Positions 16,247-27,600 of a stretch of DNA of 58,026 nucleotides are shown one piece after another. The notes under the pieces are model-generated. The model was not told where the DNA came from. It did not search any database and saw nothing but the letters and a program-made list of their open reading frames with translations. This DNA comes from an uncultured Clostridia bacterium (lineage in GTDB: Bacteria; Bacillota; Clostridia; Christensenellales; UBA1242): the NCBI GenBank assembly GCA_947627545.1, contig CANQWK010000009.1, positions 1 to 58,026 on the forward strand, written 5' to 3'. The position numbers and the translations under genes are program-made. Each line of letters begins with the position of its first letter. The first letter of the stretch is position 1.

Positions 16247-16897
16247 ATGAAAGAATTGGTTTATAACAAAAACATATCAAACAAAGAACTTTTAGATAAT
16301 AACATTTTAATAGAAAAAACGGCAGAAATAGAAGAAGGTGTTATTTTAGAAAATTCAGTTGTTGTAAAGGGTAATAGCCTAATTAAAGCAAACGCAAAAA
16401 TTGGCAGTTTTAGCGTTATTAAAGATGCTATAATAGAAGAAAATGTTGTTGTACATTCAAGCCAAATTGAAAATTCAGTTATTGGCAAAAATAGTACTGT
16501 TGGTCCATTTGCTCACATTAGGCTTAACAGCGAAGTGGGAGAGAACAACCGAATAGGCAATTTCGTTGAACTGAAAAATGCAATAACAGCAAAAAATTGC
16601 AAAATGGCACATCTAAGTTATATTGGAGATGCAATTATGGGCGAAAATTGTAACATTGGCTGTGGCGTGGTTTTTTGTAATTACAATGGAAAAATTAAAC
16701 AAAAGTGCGAGCTGGGAAATAATGTTTTTGTAGGCTCTAATGTAAATTTAATTGCACCAATTGAAATAGGAGATAATGCTTACATTGCCGCAGGCAGCAC
16801 AATAAATAAAAATTTAAAAAATGGCGAGTTTGCTATTGCTAGAACTAGGCAAGAAATTAAGACTGATTTTAAAAACCCATATATAGATAAAGATTAA
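16247..16897 (+). CDS. Stand-alone GlmU acetyltransferase-type left-handed beta-helix protein
   Basis: Encodes 216 residues of hexapeptide repeats. From about residue 85 it follows the C-terminal acetyltransferase half of GlmU closely: VGPFAHIRL, IGNFVELKNA, MAHLSYIGDA (catalytic-type His122), NIGCG, CNYNGKIKQK, FVGSNVNLIAPIEIG and IAAGSTI. The residues that bind glucosamine-1-phosphate and acetyl-CoA in GlmU (Arg, Lys, His, Tyr, Asn, Lys) are at their expected places. The N-terminal uridylyltransferase half (~230 residues) is absent; a short extra run of hexapeptides takes its place. It would acetylate glucosamine-1-phosphate, with the UDP transfer done elsewhere; this is inference. Start ATG 16247 has TATATT five bases upstream and no ribosome site. 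Confidence 0.87.
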   Translation: MKELVYNKNISNKELLDNNILIEKTAEIEEGVILENSVVVKGNSLIKANAKIGSFSVIKDAIIEENVVVHSSQIENSVIGKNSTVGPFAHIRLNSEVGENNRIGNFVELKNAITAKNCKMAHLSYIGDAIMGENCNIGCGVVFCNYNGKIKQKCELGNNVFVGSNVNLIAPIEIGDNAYIAAGSTINKNLKNGEFAIARTRQEIKTDFKNPYIDKD

Positions 16898-16934
16898 TTT
16901 TAACTTATATTAACGATTTAAAAACAAATAAAAA

Positions 16935-16963
16935 AATATGAAAATTTATTAGATTTTCATATT
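16935..16963. terminator. Hairpin between convergent genes
   Basis: An 11-bp perfect stem, AATATGAAAAT (16935-16945) with ATTTTCATATT (16953-16963), 7-base loop. The U tract is poor on the plus strand, but the minus strand has an A/T run. A weak or bidirectional terminator is likely. Confidence 0.55.
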
Positions 16964-17044
16964 CTTTATAAATTTTAAAATTTTTTATTTTAATAAATTT
17001 TTCTTATTTTTCAATAATTTTTTTGATTTTTATTGAATTTTTGC

Positions 17045-17602
17045 TTATTTTTTGTTATTTTTTAAAAATTTTTGATAACTTTTATAAATTTCTTCAACAA
17101 TTTGTTCAACTGTTTTATTTGAACTATCTATAACTAAATTGTAATTTTTATAATTGGTGTTGTCTATTTGATAAAGTTCTTGATAACGTTTGTTTTCACT
17201 ATTCCATCTATCACACAACAAGTGTTTTGCATGCGCAATTGAATTGGCAGGCTCATTTTCTCGTTTTGCTTCAAACAAACGTTTTGCAGCAGTGTTTTCA
17301 TTTACATCTAAAAATACCTTATATGAGTATGGAATAAAATGCCATGCTAGGCGAGAATCTATAATAATATTGTCATTAATTCTATTTTTGCCAAGTTCTT
17401 TAACTTGATTGTCTATTTCTGCATCAATTTTTTTTATTCGTTCATCATTATTAAAATCTAAAATATTGTTAAGATTAAGTTGTTTGCTTATTTCTCTAAA
17501 CATGTCGCCTGTTGAAATGTAAGCAAAATTATAATTTTTAGCGAAAGCTTTGCCAACACTGCCTTTGCCACTGCATGGCTTTCCGGTTAAAGATATAATC
17601 AT
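17045..17602 (-). CDS. Cytidylate-kinase-like P-loop kinase (archaeal type)
   Basis: A 185-residue nucleotide kinase. The P-loop is TGKPCSGKGSVGKAF; YISTGDMFREI and IIDSRLAWHFIPYSYKVFLD follow the pattern of the compact archaeal-type CMP kinases (TIGR02173-like), as does ENKRYQELYQIDNTNYKNYNLVIDSS. It would phosphorylate CMP or a similar NMP; substrate is inferred. Its ATG overlaps the divIC stop codon by ATGA, so it is translationally coupled and last in the yabP-yabQ-divIC operon. Confidence 0.8.
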   Translation of the reverse strand: MIISLTGKPCSGKGSVGKAFAKNYNFAYISTGDMFREISKQLNLNNILDFNNDERIKKIDAEIDNQVKELGKNRINDNIIIDSRLAWHFIPYSYKVFLDVNENTAAKRLFEAKRENEPANSIAHAKHLLCDRWNSENKRYQELYQIDNTNYKNYNLVIDSSNKTVEQIVEEIYKSYQKFLKNNKK

Positions 17603-17835
17603 TCTTGCACCTCAATGTCGTAATGCCCATCACCTTGATTGAAATTTTTTTGATTGTAATATTCTATTTGATTATTTAAATTGTCAAGTTGCTGTTTTTG
17701 CTTTTTTATTTTTGCATTTTTGTTGTTTATTATTATAATTTGAGCAAAAGATAAAACAACCAAAAATATAATTATGGCAATTGCAATAATTACAAACAAA
17801 TTAATGTGTTTGGTTGGCTTGTTTTTTTGTTCCAT
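17599..17835 (-). CDS. divIC: DivIC/FtsB-type septum protein
   Basis: Encodes 78 residues: a short cytosolic tail, one membrane segment (about 12-34, NLFVIIAIAIIIFLVVLSFA), then a coiled coil (about 37-62, KQKQQLDNLNNQIEYYNQ). This is the FtsB/DivIC layout; DivIC joins FtsL and DivIB in the division complex. The identity rests mainly on gene order: yabP-yabQ-divIC is the order in Bacillus. It overlaps yabQ by 35 bases and the kinase gene by 4. Confidence 0.82.
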   Translation of the reverse strand: MEQKNKPTKHINLFVIIAIAIIIFLVVLSFAQIIIINNKNAKIKKQKQQLDNLNNQIEYYNQKNFNQGDGHYDIEVQE

Positions 17836-18163
17836 TTTTCTTCCTTTTAGTTAAAACATTATACCACTTATTTTGCAAAAAAACAACTAAATTATTGGTA
17901 AGTTTTTTGCACCATAAAAAGCCAACTAAAATTGCAAAAATTAAAACATAAGAAATTTTGCCAAAATTAAAAAAATTAATTAAAAATATATAAAAAAATG
18001 AAAAAAATGTGTAAAAAATGCCTTCAAAAATGATTTTTTGAAAAATTTTTTGATATTTTTTTAAAAATAAAATTGAAAATAATTGAAAAAATAATCCAAA
18101 AATTAAACCAAAAAAAATAAAAATAAAAAAACAATTTAATTGATTTGTTGTGCTAAATATCAT
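17801..18163 (-). CDS. yabQ: YabQ-like spore cortex membrane protein
   Basis: Encodes 120 residues with three or four membrane segments and a basic tail. YabQ is needed for spore cortex formation in Bacillus. The sequence alone is too hydrophobic for a firm call, but it sits exactly between yabP and divIC, has the right topology, and starts with an ATGA overlap with the yabP stop. It is shorter than Bacillus YabQ, which has ~210 residues. Confidence 0.75.
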   Translation of the reverse strand: MIFSTTNQLNCFFIFIFFGLIFGLFFQLFSILFLKKYQKIFQKIIFEGIFYTFFSFFYIFLINFFNFGKISYVLIFAILVGFLWCKKLTNNLVVFLQNKWYNVLTKRKKNGTKKQANQTH

Positions 18164-18429
18164 TTAAAAATTTTCCTAAAAAATGAAGTTTTTGTTTTTG
18201 CTTCTACAAATTTAATTGAATTAATATTGCCGGTTATTTCCGCTTGCAAAGTGTTATTTTCTAATTTAATTAATTCTAAATTTTCGCCAGAAATTACAAT
18301 TCCGCCAAAAACAGTGTTTAACTGAATTAAATCTGGCTTTAAACTTATTATTTTATTTGTGCCAGATATGTTTAAATTTTGTCTGTTTTTTAAAATTATT
18401 GTTTGTTCTTTTATCTCTTTATTTTCCAT
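18160..18429 (-). CDS. yabP: YabP/YqfC-family sporulation protein
   Basis: Encodes 89 residues. The pattern ILKNRQNLNISGTNKIISLK, then IVISGENLELIKLENNTLQA and EITGNINSIKFVE, matches the YabP family (a small beta-sandwich made in the mother cell). First gene of a four-gene operon with 4-, 35- and 4-base overlaps. AAGAGG precedes the ATG. Its presence with SpoVT and a SpoVB-like protein supports sporulation ability or a recent sporulating ancestor. Confidence 0.87.
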   Translation of the reverse strand: MENKEIKEQTIILKNRQNLNISGTNKIISLKPDLIQLNTVFGGIVISGENLELIKLENNTLQAEITGNINSIKFVEAKTKTSFFRKIFK

Positions 18430-18521
18430 AAATTCCTCTTAAATTAAATTATTAAAAAATAGGCTAAAATATGAATAAAATATTTTTAAATAATTTTTAA
18501 TTATTTTTTGTTAATTTTTAT

Positions 18522-18550
18522 TTGACAGAATTTTACATATTTTTTATAAT
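18522..18550 (+). promoter_or_regulatory. Perfect consensus promoter of the giant lipoprotein gene
   Basis: TTGACA (18522-18527), 17-base spacer, TATAAT (18545-18550). RNA would start near 18557, giving a leader of about 57 bases; AGGGGAA lies just before the ATG. Confidence 0.9.
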
Positions 18551-18613
18551 TAAAATAATTAATTTAATTTTAATATTTATAAGCATTTAGGTTAAATTAA
18601 TTTTAGGGGAATT

Positions 18614-21600
18614 ATGAAAAAATTTTATGGTTTTGCGTTAATATTTATTGTGTTGTTTTCGTGCATGTTTTTTTCTGCGTGCGGAAATAAATATAAAAAA
18701 TTAAATATGACATTTGTTAATGAAGCGAACGAAGAACTTTCCGAAATTAATTTACTTTTAGATGACAATGCTAGCGAGCCAAAAAATGAAATAAAATTAG
18801 GCGTTAAATTTTCAGGGATTAAAGATGCCGACATTGGTAACATTTTTATTGAGTGTGAACAAGGATTAGTATCTTCAGCAAAAGATTTAACTTTTAATGC
18901 AAAAACTTATTACTTTACTATATCTGCTTTAAAACCCGGCAGCGGAGAATTAAAAGTTACTCACTTAGCCTCTAAAAAAACTGAAACCATAAATTTGAAT
19001 GTTGACCAAAAATCTTACAATTTAACCGCAAGCGACCATAAATACATAATATCAATACCTAACGAAGCTGAAAAAGTTGTAAATTTAAATTTAAAAGAAA
19101 TGATAAATCTTTCTCCTTTTGGTAGCACAGATGAAATTTTCTATGCGTGGGACGAAACCAACTCTGCTATTTCGAGCCAATATTTGCGCACAAATTATAA
19201 AACCATTAATGGAGATAATGTAATTGATAATTTTACAGTTTTGCCACAAATGTTAGACGGAACTGAAATTAAAGTTTACCCTATAACCGCAATGGAAGGG
19301 TATGATAATACTGCATATAAAAACGAAAAAATTACACTTGTGTTTAAAAAGGTTTTAACAGAAGATAGCGTGGCATTAACAACAGACGATTATCATAAAG
19401 ATTATTTAAATGACACCATTTATTTAATTGCAAATGACAGTGATTTTGATGGCAGTGAAAATAATTATTATGAATATAGATATTTAAGGCTAGAGTTAAA
19501 GCGAATTCTTGCTGATGGTGGGTTTGAAAGTTTAACTTCACAAAATAGTTATGGAACTAATAATTTGGATTTTTATGATTATTCAATTGAAATTTCCAAC
19601 CCAAACATAACTTGGCAACGAGAGAATGATAGCATTTTAATTTTTGCTTTAGAAAGCACCGCAACCGATGTTGATGTAAAAATTTCACTTGTTCCCAAAA
19701 ATTGTGTGGGTGAAATTGAAACAATTGTTAAGCACATTAAAGTAAAAGGGGAAATAAAGCCAAGAACAATATCAGCAACAATGCAGGGAAACGAACTAGA
19801 CCCAAACAAAAGTTATGATTTGTTAGATTATTATGTAAATAGCAATGCAGGGGCGTTGTTTAAATTCAATCCAGTTATTAGCCAAAGTTTTGCCGATTTA
19901 AAAAAGATGAGGCTAATTGTTTCGCCTGCAATTCTAAATGTTAGGCTTAACGCACAAACCGGCTTGTGTAATGTTTACACCGATGATACTTTTAGCCAAG
20001 TTAAAACCGATTTTTCTGATTTAGGCGTTAATGTAAGAACAAATTTATATCTAATGAATTTTTACATTGCTCGCGTTAGCAATCCTATAAGATTTTATTT
20101 TAATCAGCAAGATAAAAAGTTTTATTCCGAATTGATAGACGAAAGCATGAACATTTACATTAAATATGAAGAAAATGAGAATAAATACAATGCAACAAAT
20201 TTGACCTTATCGCTTTCAGTAACAACTTGCTACACAGGTAATTTGAAATATTTGCAAAACATTAAAGGTTGCTCGCCTGTAACCATTAACTTTTTAAACA
20301 CAAAAGGCGTTGCAGGCATGGAAGTTTTTGCCGGACATTTAAACACTGAAAATGGCGTGAGCATTGTTAATTATGGCAAATTGTTAGGTAAGGACAATAA
20401 GTCTAGCAACCCAACAGATACAGGCAAAACAATAGAAATAAACAGGCTAGAAGGTGTGGATAGAGATAACACATTTTTCGCAAACAAAGGCTCGTATTTG
20501 CTAGATGTTAGAAACGTTATTGGCGAGGTTGGAGAAAATAACACAATATCTGCTGCCACCTTTAATGTTTCGGTTAGCGAAGGCGGATTATTATTAAAAC
20601 AATATGATTCAACCACAGACGAAAATGGCTTGGTTGTAAATGGGGAATATGTGCAAGGTTCTAACAGCATTGAGTTTAGTTATGACAGCACCGCTGTTTA
20701 TGCTAGCCATTCCATACTTTTGGTGTTTAACAAACAAACCGAAATTGGAGAATACACCATTACATTTACACATTCTAGCGGTTATGTAAGAACAATAATT
20801 TGCCATGTTTATGAAAAATTGGAAACACAGGACATAAATTCTGGCATTATAAATTCAATTAGTTCGCTTGGAGATTACGCTTACGATTTAAGTTTAGTAG
20901 AAAATGCCAACAACAGCATTTTTGATGGTTATATTGTAGATAACGCAACAAACAAAAAGGTGGACTACATTATTTCGTCACACAAAGTTATAGATTTTGA
21001 AATTGTTTTAGATAGCAAATTTATTAATTCAAAAATAGTCAATTCATACAATTTTGAGGCAGACATTTGGCAGGGCGATGAAGATACAAATGAATATGTA
21101 TCGCTAAATAAACGCAACTCCGCTTTAAAGTTGGAGTTTATTAAAGGCACAATAATTAACGGTCAAAAACGCTATGTGGAAGTTAAATTTATTGTAAATG
21201 TAAACAAGTATGAAAATCTTGAACAAGTAGGAATAGATAACCTTTATGTTTCTAAAACCTTTTTTGCGTTTGAGCCTATTGAAGATAGCAACATTAATCT
21301 TTATGCAAACAACAAAAATAATTCACAAATAACACGCCATCCGTATGGCTCGCTTGGAGCGTATTTTAACGGAACAATAAATAATGTTAATTATTCCGCT
21401 TTAAACCTTGAAATTCAAATGGACAACAATTTAAAGCAATATATAAATCCGCAAACTCAAACTAATTTTATGGGTACCGATGGCAACCAGTTTGCAGTTG
21501 TTTGGTCTAGTGAAGAAGATAGTTCATTTAACTTTTTAGGCAATCAAACGGGTTACGCAATTTATTTGTCCGTTGCAGGCGGCGTTAACACAACCGAACA

Positions 21601-24600
21601 CGATGCGTATGTTTACGCTACAATTAAGCAGTTTAATCGTTACATAATTAAACGCTGTACAGTGCATATTGTTCAACCTATTATAACAGATAGTTTGGAA
21701 ATTTTAAGCAAATTAAATGTTAACGAAATTGAACAAACACAATATTTAAACCTTAAAACAGGGGAAACTCAAAATTTAAACGTTAACGCCTTGTCTAGCA
21801 AAGGGGAATTATCGTTTAGCGATAATATAATTATGATTGCTGTGTCGGGCGGAAATGTTGTTTCTTCCTACGAAGATGAAACTGCGTTAATTTATATCAA
21901 CAATGACGAAAAATCAATAACAATTAACAATACGCAAGACTTTATTGCAAGAAACATTCAACTTGTAATTTTTGGTAAGGACGCTTTAAATAAAGATATA
22001 AGTTTAAATTTATTTAATTCATTAGAAAGTTATTTAATTGAAGGGCATAAAAATGCTTATGCAAGAATAGGACTTATAATATCTAATGGAACAAAGGAAA
22101 ATCCATTTATAATTAACAATTCGTTAGATTTTTGGAATATAAAAACAGGCGAAGAAAACAAAGATATTTATTATACTTTAATGGCAAACATAAATTTAAA
22201 CACTTCAAAAGACACACATTCGGCAATAGATAATTTTTATGGAAACATCAATTCTTACGCGGAATATTTGCCTAACAATGAAGTTAAGGAACAATATGTT
22301 TATTCAATTTATGGAATATCTTTAAACAACAATTTAACAAACTTGTTTACAAACTTTAATGGAAAAATATCTAACATTAATTTTATAGTGAACTACGATT
22401 ACAATTTAACTAATGCAAATGCTAATTTAGGTTTAATTAGTGAAAATTATGGTACACTAACAAATATATTTACAAACATTTCGGGCAATGCCGTATTAAA
22501 TGAAAATGCCGACTTTGGCGGCTTGGTTGGAAGAAATGTTGGAACAATAATTTACACATCTGGCAATTTAATTGGCGTTAGCGGAGATATTGCAATTTCT
22601 GGCATAGGCAAAGTAAATTTTGGCGGTTTGGTTGGACTTAACGATGTTGAAAACATATTAATAGGCGGAATTTCTGGCGTAAACAACGGCACAAATTCAA
22701 TTTTAAACAATAATTATGCTTATATGCCAAAGGCAATAAATTCGTTAAATGCGTTTTCACTTGTTTTAAACAACAGCGGAGCATTAAGCAGTGTTAATGT
22801 AAACGCAAGCGGTTTAACAAATGCCGAAAGTTCAGTTGGCGGCGTAGTTGGCGTTAACAAAGGCAACATTTCTAATGCTTATGTAACAGGTAATGTTATT
22901 GGCAAAAACAATGTAGGCGGAATTATTGGTAAAAACGATTGCGAAAATAGAGATTTGCAACTTTCTTATGCTTTGGCAGATATTTCAAGCGGAGATAATT
23001 ATATTTCGTCTATCGAAATATCTAACGCGTCAAAACAAAAAAGTTATTGCTTATCTAATTTAACTTCTGCTGCAGTGGTTAAGGGCGAAAACAATGTGGG
23101 CGGAATTGTAGGTTATGACCTTTCAGGTAGTTACCTATCTTGTAAATATCAAATTTTACAGGGCAACAATAACGCCGTTTTAGGCAATGAAAATGTTGGC
23201 GGTTTGGCAGGTTATAGTAAATTTGGCGTGTTTAAGTTCTGCTCGGTTATGAGTTATAGAATAAATTATTCTAAGTTAGATGCCATTTTTGAAAATGTTA
23301 AGGTGGCAGACATTCAAGGAGTAAACAATGTAGGCGGTTTAATTGGTTATGCTGAAAATAGCACAGAGCATTTGGAACAATTGGCAGAAAACGAAACAAA
23401 ATCTACAACAATTTTATATTGCAGCGTAAATGCTTTTGTTTGCGATGAACAAAATGGTGAAAATGTTTATGGAATAATAGGCAAAAATTTAAATAGTTCG
23501 GTAGTGTTTAATGCTTATTTTGTTGGTGCAATATGCACAAAACAAGGCACATCTTTGCAAGGCATTGATGTTAATGATGGCAATTTAGCAATAGCCGATG
23601 ACAATACAATTTATTATTATTGTTACTCAATAAATGCGGTTAATATAAACAACATCAACAGTCCAGCAAGTTATGGCTCGCCAGAGCAAAATTTTGAAGA
23701 TGCCGTAGCAACTAACAAGACTTGGAATAAATCTAACGAAATAAATGGCGGAAATTATTATATTATAGACGATAGCAATCAACCTATTTTTGAATTAACT
23801 CCAACAAATTTAACCGTGCAAGTTTATAACGGAATTGGCAGTTCAAATGATATTTTGCACTTATATTATTATGAATTTTTGTTAGATAGGCAAAACGAAA
23901 ACTATAACGAAATTTACACATATTTAACAGATAAATATAACAAAATTAGCATAGATGAAGTTTTAAACATAACAACTGATTTAGACAGCCAAAATGTGCG
24001 TATTGCGGTTGAAAGTTCTAACCCAGATGTTGTTACAATTAAAGACGAAAAGTTTTTAGTTATAAATAAAATAGGCGAAACGGTTTTAACATTTTATTCA
24101 GTGCTTAACACCAACATTAGGTGTGAAGTAAAATTGATAATTACCGCACCTATTGGAAATTTTGACTTAAGCACAAATAGCAGTGAGTCTGGCTCAATTA
24201 ATGAAACAACTCAAAACATTGCTAAGGGCAAAGGCAAACAATTTTATGTGGTGTCTAATGGCAGCGTTGCCGAGGCAATTCAAGGCGTGGCAAATGGGCG
24301 AAGATTGAATTATTTATACACTACAAGCAATCAAGTTTGGCTAGAAGTTAAAATTAAAGCAATAGATTTAGATGCAAGCCAAATAAGTGATTATTTATCA
24401 ATAAGCAGCCTTGTTCCTGAAAGCAATGGAGAATTTGCAGTTGTTACATTAGACCCAACAACTCCATTTAGCATTCAAGTTTTACAACATTTGCCAGAAA
24501 CTGAATTTAATTTTACAATAACTCCATTCAAAAAGGTAAATGTGAATGATGAAGAATTGGTTATAACCGACATAGATATAAATTCAAACACTAAAAACAT

Positions 24601-27600
24601 AACCTTTAATTTAAAAACCTTCCAAGGCCCAACGGCAATAAGTCTTTCTATGGAAGAAGTAAATTTATATCCTAACGAACGCACAATGTTAACGGCACTA
24701 ATTTCAACTGATTTAAAATTGTCGCAAGAAGATTATTTAACAGCCGACAAAATTGTGGAAAGCATAAAATACAAAAGCCTAACAGAATTTGAACAAGACA
24801 ACAAATTTAACGAAACTTCAACGCAGGTTGAAAGGGAAGATATAGCGTCATTTGTAATTTTTAACCGATATATTTTAGAAGATAGTTTAGGCAATGCTAT
24901 AGAAGAAAGTTTAGGCAATGAAAATAGCATAGCAAGGCAAAAAGTTTATTACACAATTGTAATAGATGAAAATGTAATTGAAGAATATCTTACAAAGGCC
25001 GAGCCGGTAATAATGCAAATTAATTTTGCAGTGGAAAATGTAAAAAACGGCATTATATTTAAGGTTTATCCGCAACGGATAGATAACATCGAAATTAAAA
25101 ATTATTATTTAGATAAAAGCGAAAGTGAAGAAGGGCAGTATGTGGTTAGCGATATGCTTCGCCCTAATGATGAAGGTTTAATAATAATAGACCTTGCACC
25201 AGAAAATGCCTATTTTGACCATCTTGAAATTACCGACACAACAGGCAATGAAGAAATTTTATTTACTCAACTAACATCAATTGGCGGAACAAGGCTAGAT
25301 AGAATGGATGCAATTGCAACTAATGGCAAGGGAATAAAATTAGTTAAGGATTATAAAGAATATAATAATAAAATATATGTAGCAACATTTATAGATTCAA
25401 GATATTCTTCTAAAATTCATACAATTAAGGTTGTTGCTTATGATGACGAAGGCAATGTTATATTAGAAAGCCAGCCATTTAACATAGACATTAAAATGAA
25501 CCCTTCAATAGAGATGAGTTATGTAAATCCTAAAGGCGAAGAATTTAATAATGTAGATTTAAACAACGAGCCAATTTATTTAGCAAAAGGCGTGCCAGCT
25601 AGGTTGCATGTTAACATAAAAAACACAACTGAAAAAGCCGATTTTAGCAAAAAATTAGTGGCAGAAAATGACAGCGAACTAAATTTTGACGATTGGTTTA
25701 GCATTGAGGAAAACACAAACAATCCAGGCTATTATACATTAGAAGTTGTTAATTTTGACAATTCAATTTTAGGCGCAACTTTAACAATTACCGCTTCAAC
25801 ATTTGTAACTTTAAACAATGGCAAAAGGCAAGAAGCAGCGCCTTGCACTCTTAAATTTAAAATTGTGGAATTTGTTATTCATAATATAAGTGTTAGCCAT
25901 AGCCGCGTGGAATATAACAGCACTCAACAAGTTATTGATGGCGACTTTGGAGTTGATAACATTTTAACCTTCTATTTTAGTGCAACCGATATAAGTTATA
26001 ACAACAACGATAGTTATTGGAAAACCGATTATGTTTATACTGAAGAAAATTACAAAACTAACACTCAAACAAGTTCAGCTGGTGCAATTAATGCAATTTA
26101 TTCTATTTTAAAAGAACTTAACACCACACTTAACTATGTTAATTTTGGCATTGAAGATAATAATTTAACATTAACCAACAATGGCAAACAAGTTATAGAA
26201 AGCGATAGCGAAAATGTAATTGCGGAACTTTCTATTAAAGAATTTAATGAGGAAAATCTGCTAGACGATAAAATAGTTTTAATTGTAAATGAAAATAATT
26301 ACAATGTAAACTTAAACTTTAATTTGCAATTGAGTTTGCAGCCATATTCTAACCTTGAAAATGCAAATAATAAATTTGCATATTGTTGGCTAATTGCCGA
26401 GCCTGACGATAGCACTATTCAAGAGTATGATTATAATTATTTGCTAAACTTTTCAAACACAACCTCTTTCTTGCGTCCAGAATTAGTTACAAATGCAGAG
26501 GAATTTTTAAACATAGACAATGACGAAACAAAAAATTACATTTTAGCAAATGATATTATTTTAGAAAATTACACGCCAATTGATAGGCATTTTGCTTCAT
26601 TTGACGGCAACGGAAGAAAAATTATAATTAGAAGTTTTGCAAACTTTAATCAGCCAGAAATTTATATGGGCTTGTTTAGGCAAATTTATGAAGATATGGC
26701 AGTTTTAAATTTGGAAGTTGTTTACGATATGGACTATGACTACAACTATGAAAATAGGCTAGGTTATTTCAACGCAAACAACACAAGCCAAAACGTTTAT
26801 AAAGAAATTGCACCAGTAAACGATGTTCAATATACTTCCGCATTGTTTGGCGGCTTGGCTGCACAAAACTATGGCATTGTTACAAATTGCCAAGTGTCAG
26901 GCGGAATAGCAATGCGTGCCACTGCTATTGAAAATTTGTCAACTGATATGACAATTAACTTCAACGTAGGCGGATTAATTGGCGAAAATTATGGCTACAT
27001 AACAAACAGCGATAGCCGAATTACACTTGCTGGTTGTGCAAACATTGGCGGCTTTGTTTATGCAAATTATGGCATAATTTCATCAAGCGGCTTTGATGCG
27101 TCAAATGCAAGCAATGAACTAAGCAAAATTGATTATTCCTTAAATGTTTCTTCAAAGCAAACTTTAAGCGTGCGAAACAGCGGACATATTTTTGCCTACG
27201 ATTTAATAACCGCTTCAAAAGTAAACATTCATTGCTTTGTTGGTGGCTTTGCTGTGTATAATTATACAAATTCAAGTGTGCAAAGCATTGAAAATTCTCA
27301 AATTTCAATGTGCTATGTAGAAACAGGTGCAAATGGTTTGTTTAGCAACATTGACGGCTTTAACTTTTCACTAGGTGGGTTTGTTTATTCTAATTCCAGC
27401 CAAATTTTTGATTGCTACACAAATTATAAAACATTTGGCAGTGCAGGTGAATTTTCTGGTTTTGTTATTGAAAATAATGGAACAATCTCCACTTGTTACA
27501 CTTATGTGAACAATGGCAATTGGACAGAATCAGGCTTGCGCAATATGTTTGCACCAAAAAACACACAAGGCATTTCTAATTGCGTTGAAATTATAAACAA

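Noticed and set aside
27021..27332. 103-codon minus-strand frame inside the giant lipoprotein gene
   Set aside because: His/Leu/Gln-rich shadow of repeat coding sequence without a start signal.
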